Of a stretch of DNA of 33,240 nucleotides, positions 1-8,500 are shown piece by piece. The position numbers and the translations under genes are program-made. Location: positions 1 to 33,240 of the forward strand of contig CASXBC010000012.1 in NCBI GenBank assembly GCA_949474265.1, in the 5' to 3' direction. The notes under the pieces are model-generated. The model searched no databases, had not been told where the DNA came from, and saw nothing but the letters and a program-made list of their open reading frames with translations. How positions within the stretch are numbered: the stretch's first letter is position 1; the number at the start of each line of letters is the position of its first letter. This DNA is from an uncultured bacterium. GTDB lineage: Bacteria; Bacillota; Clostridia; Christensenellales; UBA1242.

Positions 1-1
1 G

Positions 2-1015
2 CTGCGGAATGGTTACTATAAATTCAATAAAGACTATATTGGTTATACTGCTGAAGGATTCTTTGCTCAACTTGGAAAAAATGCTGCTGTAAGTGCACTT
101 AGCAAAAAAAGTGATGATAGAGTTGTATTTCCAGTTATGTCGATTGACTCAGAAGGCACAAGAAATGTAGTTCCTTTTTATAGACATTCCGACGATAAAA
201 ACGCTAATGACAAAATGGAAAGAGAAACAAAAGCCGTAATCAAAGATGCTTGCAAGGAAGCTCTTGCTAAAGATAGAGGACTTGATGTTTCAGACAAGAA
301 TTTGGATGTGGAAGCTGAAGTTTTGGCAGAATTTGGATTGGAGACTTTTAATAAATCTTATAGTGATTATGTTTTAGAGAATGTTGATGATAAAACTCAT
401 GGTAGTGGTATAACTGATGATAGAAACATTCTTGCATCAAATGAAGTTAAGGAAGCTGCAAAATCTGTTTTGGATAAACTTGATGTTTTCTATCATGATG
501 TCACTATTATCGCTGGGGAAAAAGATGGAGAATATTATCTTCAACCTACATTTGAAAATGATATGAAAACTAGCGTTATTGTTGGGGCTGAGACAAATGG
601 AACTCTTCAAACTCTTGCAGAAGATTTGAAAAAGAATTCAACTGTTTTGAATGTTTACTACAATGCTGCTGAGCAATTTAAAACAGTTTATGGCGATATT
701 GAAGCTCTTAATGATTATCAAGATGTTTATACTCGCAAAATGTCAAGAACTGATAAGGTTGAGAATGGACAATTGGTTTGCACTTATACTGCAGAGTACA
801 TTACTCTTAACACTTCAGATGAGGGAAAAACTACTGTTGTTAAACAACAAGGTGAAACAGTTAAATCTAAAGGTGGAATGAACGACATTAAAGCAAATAT
901 CTTGTCTGTTGTTGGCGGAACTGCTACGTTTGAAGGAAGAGAAAATTACACTATTGTAGATGAAAATTCTCAAAATACAACTCAATCTTATATGAATGAG
1001 CAAAAATCAAAATAA
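2..1015 (+). CDS. Hypothetical protein, 5'-partial (reading frame is open back to the window edge)
   Basis: Frame of the 137..1015 ORF continues upstream without stop (LRNGYYKFNKDYIGYTAEGFFAQLGKNAAVSALSKK...); stop TAA at 1013-1015 followed by a terminator. Confidence 0.8.
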   Translation: MRNGYYKFNKDYIGYTAEGFFAQLGKNAAVSALSKKSDDRVVFPVMSIDSEGTRNVVPFYRHSDDKNANDKMERETKAVIKDACKEALAKDRGLDVSDKNLDVEAEVLAEFGLETFNKSYSDYVLENVDDKTHGSGITDDRNILASNEVKEAAKSVLDKLDVFYHDVTIIAGEKDGEYYLQPTFENDMKTSVIVGAETNGTLQTLAEDLKKNSTVLNVYYNAAEQFKTVYGDIEALNDYQDVYTRKMSRTDKVENGQLVCTYTAEYITLNTSDEGKTTVVKQQGETVKSKGGMNDIKANILSVVGGTATFEGRENYTIVDENSQNTTQSYMNEQKSK

Positions 1016-1030
1016 GATTTACAAACAATA

Positions 1031-1059
1031 AAAAACAGGTCAATTTGACCTGTTTTTTT
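1031..1059 (+). terminator. Rho-independent terminator
   Basis: AAAAACAGGTC-AATTT-GACCTGTTTTT, 11-bp perfect stem plus T tract. Confidence 0.9.
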
Positions 1060-1342
1060 ATTTGAAAAGGGTACATATTGCTATGTATGGGTAGTAAAAA
1101 ATATTTTTGCTATATTTATATTTTGAAAAAGTTAAGAAAAAGTTTCATTAAAATTTTTATTTGGCTTTATGGGCTGAAATTTTAGTGAAGAAGTAAAAAT
1201 TTATTGTAAAGACAAAATGTTCTTTTTGCAATACCAATTTTTGCCTTTTCTAAAAATTTTGTAGTTTTTGCTTGCAGTAAAGAAACATATCAGGAATATT
1301 AACATTCAAATTTTTTTGGATTTTATTAATTCCCAAGTTGTG

Positions 1343-1432
1343 TTGGTGGTGAGATTTGAGCCTACACGAAGTTGCAATCTTAGATTTTAAGCCCTTGCCT
1401 ATCATAACTTTTGCCATGCCGCACCATTTATA
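1343..1432 (-). pseudogene. Degenerate tRNA-Leu(UAA)-like relic
   Basis: Minus strand reads GGTGCGGCATGGCAAAAGTTATGATAGGCAAGGGCTTAAAATCTAAGATTGCAACTTCGTGTAGGCTCAAATCTCACCACC. This resembles tRNA-Leu (GGTGGCGGAATGGCAGACG...CTTAAAATC...GTGTGGGTTCAAATCCCACC), but acceptor stem, anticodon stem and CCA are broken. Confidence 0.5.
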
Positions 1433-1462
1433 GAAAATTTCATAATATGTATTAAAGACATA

Positions 1463-1551
1463 AACAGGCTTTAGGTCTGTTGGAAATTAAGACTTAAAAT
1501 ATTACATATTCTGCTCTGGTTACAGAGACGGGTATGTAATATTATTTTTTT
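1463..1551 (+). promoter_or_regulatory. Structured 5' leader with attenuator-like terminator directly before the DUF11 gene
   Basis: Hairpin 1 AACAGGC-TTTAG-GTCTGTT (1463-1481). Hairpin 2 outer stem AATATTACATA (1498-1508)/TATGTAATATT (1533-1543), inner stem CTCTG-GTTA-CAGAG (1514-1527), then T7 (1545-1551) and SD AGGAG. Confidence 0.65.
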
Positions 1552-1565
1552 AGGAGAAAAAAATT

Positions 1566-2339
1566 ATGAATATATCAAATCAATCAAATGTAACTTACAA
1601 TGCGATAATACCTGATGAAGGAACAATTCAGGGTGAGGCTACAAGTAATACCGTGAGTACAGAGAATTTATCTAGTGCAATAGTAAAAGAAATTACGACT
1701 AGTAAAACTCTGGTAAAAGCTGGAGAAATCGTTCATAACAAGGTAACTGTTACGAATAATAGTTCAGCACAATTAATCTATACTTTTATTTCAAATCCGA
1801 CACCTAAAGGTGGCAGTTATGTTGCTGGAAGCGTTAAAGTGAACGGTGTTGAACAAACAAATAAGGACATGATTTCAGGATTTTTCCTTCCTGATATGAA
1901 CCCTGGGGATACGGTAGTCATTGAGTATGATTTAAAAGTTGATGAACCAATGACGGTAAATCCGGTAGTAGATGTTTCTCAGTATCAATATACTGTAAAT
2001 AAACCTAAGTTAGATAAGTTAAAATACAAAGAGTATACCGATAAGATAACATTAAACGTTATTTCTGAAAAACTTAGTGTGGTAAAAAGTGTGGATAAGA
2101 CTTATGCTGTCAAGGGCGAAACTCTAACTTATACTATAACCATAACTAATGAAGGCAATGTAGATATAAACGATATTTATTTTAGAGACAATATCCCGCA
2201 AGGTACAACTTTTGTAGAAAATTCGGTAATAGTTGACGGCGTAAGCAATCCTGCTTATCTTCCAGAAATAGGATATAAAGTAGCAGATTTAGCTCCTAAT
2301 CAGAGCACGACAACAAGTTTCAAGGTTAGTGTTAATTAA
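1566..2339 (+). CDS. DUF11-type repeat (conserved repeat domain) protein, no evident signal peptide
   Basis: SD AGGAG 9 nt upstream. C-terminal LSVVKSVDKTYAVKGETLTYTITITNEGNVDINDIYFRDNIPQGTTFVENSVIVDGV is a classic DUF11 signature. Confidence 0.85.
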   Translation: MNISNQSNVTYNAIIPDEGTIQGEATSNTVSTENLSSAIVKEITTSKTLVKAGEIVHNKVTVTNNSSAQLIYTFISNPTPKGGSYVAGSVKVNGVEQTNKDMISGFFLPDMNPGDTVVIEYDLKVDEPMTVNPVVDVSQYQYTVNKPKLDKLKYKEYTDKITLNVISEKLSVVKSVDKTYAVKGETLTYTITITNEGNVDINDIYFRDNIPQGTTFVENSVIVDGVSNPAYLPEIGYKVADLAPNQSTTTSFKVSVN

Positions 2340-2353
2340 TATTGAGGTGGGCT

Positions 2354-2668
2354 ATGATAATACCAAATAAAGCTTATTTAAGTTATAAAGCAATAATGCC
2401 TGATGGTGGAATTTATTTGGGTAGCACAGAAAGTAATGTTGTAAAGACTGAAATTTTATCATATTTAATTATGAAAACAATTCGTTGTGATAAAACTTCC
2501 GTAAAAGAAGGAGAAAATATTATTATTACGGCAACTATAACAAATAAATCGTCGACAAAATTAATAAGTAGCTTATTTTCAATTCCACTACAATCAGTAA
2601 TGAAAATCAATAAAATCGTCCCGCAGATGGCAGGGCGATTTTTGATAAATTCGAATAAGGCTGTATAA
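2354..2668 (+). pseudogene. Truncated paralog of the DUF11 protein
   Basis: Start ATG 2354 after SD GAGGTGG. MIIPNKAYLSYKAIMPDGGIYLGSTESNVVKTE...TNKSSTKLISS parallels the N-terminus of the upstream protein, then homology ends and the frame runs through a terminator hairpin. Confidence 0.65.
2612..2643 (+). terminator. Rho-independent terminator overlapping the 3' end of the truncated ORF
   Basis: AAAATCGTCC...GGGCGATTTTT stem with T tract. Confidence 0.75.
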
Positions 2669-2901
2669 TTTAACAAAATACTTGCTATTCTTTTTCTGTT
2701 TATTTTCTATCAGACAAAGCTATATATCAAAATTTTTATGAGATAATCATCATTCAAAGCAGTTTTGATGCTGAAAATATGGATTTTTTCATTTTTGCTT
2801 TTTCTTATTTTTAATAATTCTAATAGATAGACTAAAGATTGCTAAAACAAAAGGGGGAAATTAGGTCTAAATTTCTCTCTTTCTCTCATATTTCTCTCAT
2901 T

Positions 2902-2987
2902 TGGTGCAGAGGATGGGAGTTGAACCCACATAGTGTTGCCACCACAAGTACCTGAAACTTGCGCGTCTGCCATTCCGCCACCTCTGC
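2902..2987 (-). tRNA. tRNA-Leu(CAG), CCA encoded
   Basis: Minus strand GCAGAGGTGGCGGAATGGCAGACGCGCAAGTTTCAGGTACTTGTGGTGGCAACACTATGTGGGTTCAACTCCCATCCTCTGCACCA; 7-bp acceptor, long variable arm, anticodon CAG. Confidence 0.97.
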
Positions 2988-2999
2988 ATAGCCTATATT

Positions 3000-3028
3000 A
3001 TTATATATTTCTGTTGCTTTATTGTCAA
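3000..3028 (-). promoter_or_regulatory. Consensus promoter for tRNA-Leu
   Basis: Minus strand TTGACA-N17-TATAAT. Confidence 0.85.
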
Positions 3029-3158
3029 GGAATTGTTTTTATCGTCGGCGAGAATTTCTGTTTAGCTTTTTTCAAGGATTGAAATGTTGTTTTAAAAATG
3101 AAAAATAAGGCATAAAATTCTTTTTCAAAACTTGTTTGCAATATGTTATAATATTTTT

Positions 3159-4427
3159 ATGAGTGAAAATATTGTTGAAATTTATGATATTAGTTATGAA
3201 GGGGCTGGAGTTGGAAGAATAAACGGTCAAATTGTTTTTGTTCCAAAGACACTTAAAGGCGAAAAGGTTAGAGTTAGAATTGCGAGAAAACTTAGCAGCT
3301 TTCTGCTTGCTGAGGTGGATGAAGTTTTGCATAAAAGTGACAAAAGAATTGAGGCAAAATGTCCATATTTTGACCAATGTGGTGGCTGCAATTTTCAGCA
3401 TTGTCAAGAAGACGAAGAGAGAAATATTAAGCTTGAAATCATAAAAAAGGAGCTTGCTAAGGCAGGATATTTTGGAGAGATTGGCTTTGAAGAGTCTGAC
3501 AGGAGATATGCCTACAGAAACAAACTTAAGCTTGAGGTTTTAAATGGAAAACTTGGTTTTTTCAAGGCGAAAACTAGAGAATTTTTTGAAATAGCAAGTT
3601 GTGACATTGCTTCTAAAGAAATCAATTGTGCAATACCAAAAGTAAAAACTTTTTTGTCTCAAAACAACTTGCAACAATTGCGTTCCGTATATTTTAAACA
3701 AGTGCAAAATCAGCTTGCAATATGCTTTCTTTTTCCTAAGGGTGCAGAAAATTTGGTTAAAAATATAAAAAAGCTTGAGCTATTTGACTTTTTTTCTGTA
3801 TTTTTTGCTTTTGGACAGGTGCTTGAGAGTAACTACACAAAAATTTTTAACATATATGGAGATAGCAAGCTTATACAAAACATTGATAAGTTTGAGGTTC
3901 CGGTTGATGTTTCTTCATTTAATCAGGTCAATGACAATGTGGCAGAAAAATTATATGCCTATATTGAAACCTTTTGTGTGGGGAAAAGAGTTGTAAATGC
4001 TTATTCTGGGCAGGGGCTTCTGACTTTTAGGCTGGCAAAATCTGCCAAGTTTGTTTATGGTATAGAATATCAAGTTTCTGCACATGAATCTGCGGAAAGG
4101 CTTTGCAATTTGTTTGCTGGCTATAAAATTGAAAATATCTGTGGCAAAGTTGAGGAGGTTTTGCCGGAAGTTTTGCTTAAAGACCGAATTGATTGCATTG
4201 TGCTTGACCCAGCAAGAGAAGGTTGTCAAATAAGTGTGCTTGAAGCAATTGTCAAAAGCCGTTTGAAAGAGGTTGTTTATGTCTCATGCAACTTTTCAAC
4301 CTTGGTCAGAGATTTGAGGTATTTGACTGAATATTATGATATTTTTAGTATCAAAATTTTCAATATGTTTCCTTGTTGTGTCAATATGGAAACAGTGGCT
4401 TATTTAAGGAGAAAGGGAGCTGTCTAG
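3159..4427 (+). CDS. rlmD: 23S rRNA (uracil-C5)-methyltransferase, RlmD/TrmA family
   Basis: N-terminal TRAM-like domain, CPYFDQCGGCNFQHC Fe-S cysteine motif, DPAREGC and SCNFSTLVRDL motifs. Likely start at ATG 3159 rather than 3132. Confidence 0.85.
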   Translation: MSENIVEIYDISYEGAGVGRINGQIVFVPKTLKGEKVRVRIARKLSSFLLAEVDEVLHKSDKRIEAKCPYFDQCGGCNFQHCQEDEERNIKLEIIKKELAKAGYFGEIGFEESDRRYAYRNKLKLEVLNGKLGFFKAKTREFFEIASCDIASKEINCAIPKVKTFLSQNNLQQLRSVYFKQVQNQLAICFLFPKGAENLVKNIKKLELFDFFSVFFAFGQVLESNYTKIFNIYGDSKLIQNIDKFEVPVDVSSFNQVNDNVAEKLYAYIETFCVGKRVVNAYSGQGLLTFRLAKSAKFVYGIEYQVSAHESAERLCNLFAGYKIENICGKVEEVLPEVLLKDRIDCIVLDPAREGCQISVLEAIVKSRLKEVVYVSCNFSTLVRDLRYLTEYYDIFSIKIFNMFPCCVNMETVAYLRRKGAV

Positions 4428-4440
4428 TCCCTTTTTCTTT
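4411..4440 (+). terminator. Terminator overlapping the rlmD stop codon
   Basis: GAAAGGGA-GCTGTCTAG-TCCCTTTTTC followed by a T-rich tract. Confidence 0.6.
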
Positions 4441-4500
4441 TTTTGGTTTTATGTAAAATTTCTTAAGCATAAAATATTTAAAATCTTTTAACTATTTCCA

Positions 4501-4529
4501 TTGACCTTTTTTACGCTTTATGTTATACT
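4501..4529 (+). promoter_or_regulatory. Sigma-70 type promoter of the two-gene membrane-protein operon
   Basis: TTGACC (4501-4506)-N17-TATACT (4524-4529). Confidence 0.8.
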
Positions 4530-4602
4530 GCATATAGCATAATTTAAAGTGGGATTTTTCGCTTTTCTGTGCGTTTTTAAAAGTCGTTTGAGGGAGCTTC
4601 TA

Positions 4603-5532
4603 GTGGGTTCAAAAAAATTTAAAAGCATTTTTGGTATCTTAGTGGTTTTCATGGTTGCTTTGGTGACAGGTGTTACTGTTGGAAAGCTCTATGTTGACAG
4701 TATTCCTGCCAATGTTGTTGTAAACATGACCGAGGCGGAGCTTAGAGACAGTGCTGCTGAGGTTGAAAAATTGGTAAAAAGGTCAGAAACTTCTAGACCT
4801 GATTCTTTTTCCGCTGTTGAGCTTTATCAAATTGCAGAATATAATTTTAATAAAAAAGATGCTTTTTATAAGACCAGCAATGGTTTTGCAAAGAATATGG
4901 TAGGGGCTCAAACTTTGAGAAGCTATCGTATTTTGCGTGATGGCGAATATTTGTTTGACAATCTCAGCCCTGGGCAGATTGATGTTGTTACCAGAATCAG
5001 ACACACAGTAGGTACTGACCTTGTTACAAGAAACACAAAAGGTGTTTGGGAAAATAGTTCTAAGCAAAAAGGTATTTTTGACACCAATAAAGATGAAAAA
5101 TATACAGTTGAACAATATACAGAGAAATTTAATGCGCATCCTCTTTCATGCATAACTTATGTAATCTCTTCAAAGACTTGTCCTAAAGATTCTGCAACAA
5201 GAGTTTCTAAGACAAACGACGGAAACTATACTTTTAAAATAAGCCTCAGTGGAAACTATTTGACCGCAGCTGCAGTGCATTATTCTTATGAGATTTTTTA
5301 TACAAGTTATGGACTTCTTACAGCAGAGGCTAAACGTGACACAATTCTTCCTGCTTGGAGAGACATGGAAATTACAGTTGTTGTTGATTCCAATTTTGAT
5401 TTCGTTTCAATTGATTATAATGAAAGATATTATGTAAACACAAAGTTTGGCTATCAAGCAGTCAATGATGTATTTCGTGATGAATTTTTCTTTGACCTCG
5501 ACAAAATTCCTTCTATAGAGGAGGTTCTGTAA
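4603..5532 (+). CDS. Hypothetical protein with N-terminal transmembrane segment
   Basis: GTG start at 4603 with SD AGGGAG (4591-4596); FGILVVFMVALVTGVTVG TM segment then a soluble region. The ORF-track start at 4549 has no good SD. Stop overlaps the next start. Confidence 0.75.
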   Translation: MGSKKFKSIFGILVVFMVALVTGVTVGKLYVDSIPANVVVNMTEAELRDSAAEVEKLVKRSETSRPDSFSAVELYQIAEYNFNKKDAFYKTSNGFAKNMVGAQTLRSYRILRDGEYLFDNLSPGQIDVVTRIRHTVGTDLVTRNTKGVWENSSKQKGIFDTNKDEKYTVEQYTEKFNAHPLSCITYVISSKTCPKDSATRVSKTNDGNYTFKISLSGNYLTAAAVHYSYEIFYTSYGLLTAEAKRDTILPAWRDMEITVVVDSNFDFVSIDYNERYYVNTKFGYQAVNDVFRDEFFFDLDKIPSIEEVL

Positions 5533-8500
5533 TGGATAATCCTATTAAGAAGAAAAGTTTGATGCCAAGAATGTTTAGGGCTTTTACCTTTTACTTTTTC
5601 ATTACTTTGGCTGTGTTTTTCGGTTATGTTGAGCTTTTTGGTGGTGTAAAAACCATTAATGGTACTTTGCCTGAAAATGAAGCTCAAGGTGAAATTGACA
5701 TGTCATTCTCAAATTTTGTAAACAATATGATGTCAATGCAGAACATTTATGTTGAAGACTTGCAACTTGATTTTGAGGGTGGCGGAATGTCAATTTCTGC
5801 AAGTGTTGATATTGCAGTGGATATGGCTACAAAACAAATTGCTTTGGATGCCAAAGTGAATGTTGACGGAAACAAGTATGATTTGGGTGTTGTCTATGCT
5901 GAGCCTGAAGTTTTTGTTTCAGTAAATGACAAGACGTATAAATTTGTCACTTCAAGTGAAGAAGGCAGTCTTGATTTTTCTGAGCTTATGAGATTTTTGG
6001 TTGGTATATCAAAAGATATTAATATTGACACAAGTGGTTTGGATAAAGTATTGACTTCCCTTGGCATTGACTTGAAAAATTTGGATATGGCAACATTGCT
6101 TGACCAACTTGATATTTCAACTAAGAAATCAGAAGGTGAAGTGAAGATTTCTATTATTGCATTCAATCATGTTGAAGTTATGATTGTTTGTGATGAAGAT
6201 TGTTTTATGAAGTCTGCAACTTTAAAAGGCATGAATATCGGCTCTAATTCACTGCTTATGTCAGTGCCTAAGGTTGAGATGAACATAAATAACATTTCAG
6301 AAAAAATTGAAGCACCAAGAGACAAAGTGCTGGTTGATATGTCGGCATTAACTGATTATTCTGTTTATACTCAAAACTTGTTTACAAACGACTTTGTTCA
6401 AGCTGATATAAAAGTTGAAGCATCAGGCAAGATTTATGATGCAAAAATTCACCTAGACAATTCTGGAAAGACAAAACTCAACATTTCAACGGAGGTTGAA
6501 GGGTATGCAATTTCTGTAGCATATGTTAATGATACAATTTTTGTTAAGGCTAACGACTATGGTGTTTCAATTTCTGTTGAGGATTTGAAATATTGGAAAG
6601 ATAGAATAATCACAATTATTGAAGAAAAAACTTCAAAAAGCGTAACCGAACTGTTGAATGAACTTCTTGACAAATATATAAACACTGATGAAAGTGCGGA
6701 CTTTGTTGGAAAGCTTCAAAGCTATATCAAAAATTTGATGTCTAGCTCAGAAAACTTTGGTCTTTATCTTCCTAGTGAAGCTGAAAACTCAGAAAATAAG
6801 TTTGTTATGAAATGGGCAGACAAGTTTGTTGTTGAGCTTGAAAAACAAGACAATATGCTCTCTAGCTTGACTGCTAACTGTAAAGATGTCAATGTGAATA
6901 TCAATTTCAAAGTGGTAGATTTTGGTGTTGAGGCTCCTATTGATTGTGAGGACCTTAGTGCAGTGCTTACAAAATTGGATAATTTGCTTAATTATATTGA
7001 AAACGGTGTTTATGAATTTGACTTTAATGTAAGCTATAACGGTTTGGACTTTGCTGGAAAATTTAAATATGCAAAAAATGTGTTTGAGATTTCTGATGTG
7101 CTTATTGCTGGAGAAATTGCAAATATAAGAATTGAAAATGGCTTTGTTTATTTCTCTTATGGAAATATGAAGCTCAAAATTGATGTTCCTGAAAATGATG
7201 GAAGTGACCAGAGTGTGAACTTTAGAGAAACTCTTTCAAAGTTTTTGTCAGACACAATGGGAGTTGAAATCAACTTTGGAAAGTTTGAAGAACTTTTGAA
7301 TATGATTGTTAATTACTCTGCAGAGGATTGGAAAACTAAACTTGTTTTAACTTTGTCAGGCAATCCAAATGACTTTACATTGACGACTTCAAACAAAACT
7401 GAAAATGGTTTGTCAAAAATTTTGACTGCAAAGGTGACTTTCAAAGATGACAAGATTGATACAGCAAAAATCTCACTTTATGATATTTTGACTGCAGACA
7501 TCAAAGTTGACAATGTGGCTGAGAGCACAATCAAACCTTTTGATGAAGAGCAATATAAAGATTATTCAACTGACTTTATGGCAGGTGCTCTTGATAGTTT
7601 GGAAGTTGTTTCAAATGTATATGGCTTCAGCAGTGACATTGCAATAAGATATAGCAAAACAACCTTCTATGGCGAAGTAGTTGCAATGCTTGTAAAGACT
7701 GAAAACAACCTTTATGCAATTGATGGTTATTTGCCTGCAGTTTCAATTCATACGACATCATTGGGGCTTAACTCTTATATTTATATAATTGGTCAAACTT
7801 TGTATCTTGATATAAACGGCTTGCAAGTTTGTGCAGATTTGACAGAAACAACTATAAATGAAATTTTGCAATTTGTAGAACAAAAGTTTGGAATGAAGCT
7901 TGCAGGAGAAGGCAATGCCCTTGCTGGGGGAATGGAAGCGGTTAAAATTATTTTGCCTGCTATTGACAAAATTTATGGCTCTTGGCTTACTGTTGGTGGA
8001 AATGGGGTGCAAGTAAACATAGATGATGCACTTTGGTATGGAAAAGACTCTAGATTTGAAGATATTGTTCTTCAAGCTTTTGTTCAAAACAGCAACCATG
8101 TAATCATGCCAACAAAGCTTGTTTTGGGGGCAAACATTTATGACCCTAATACATTGGTTTATGATGATTATAGTGATGCTTGGCTTTATGCCGGCGAAGA
8201 TGAAAATGGAAATAAAAATATCATTGAAGATGCGGTTACAAAAAATCTAAACTTTGGTGCTTATTTCACAAACATAAGTGTTGGTACTTTTGCTGAAAGT
8301 ATTGACAGAGTGTTTGACATCTCAGATAAAAAATATGAAAATTTATCAAGCGTATTGTCAAACTATGGTGTTACAAAACTTTCTGATTTCAATTCTTACA
8401 AAACAGTTTTGACATTGGCTGAGTCTGTTTATGATTATGCAATGTCAATGAATTATCAAGTTTCAATTGATGCAAGTATGACTGATGAAATGTCAAAATT

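Noticed and set aside
1061-1340. CRISPR array or tandem repeats in AT-rich intergenic DNA
   Set aside because: No regularly spaced repeats seen anywhere in the window; A/T runs are compositional.
4549-4602. GTG start at 4549 for the 327-aa ORF
   Set aside because: No SD; GTG 4603 has SD AGGGAG at proper spacing and places the TM near the N-terminus.
7758-8099. Minus-strand ORFs inside the 1526-aa gene
   Set aside because: Embedded in a strong continuous plus-strand ORF with its own promoter and terminator; no RBS or domain support.
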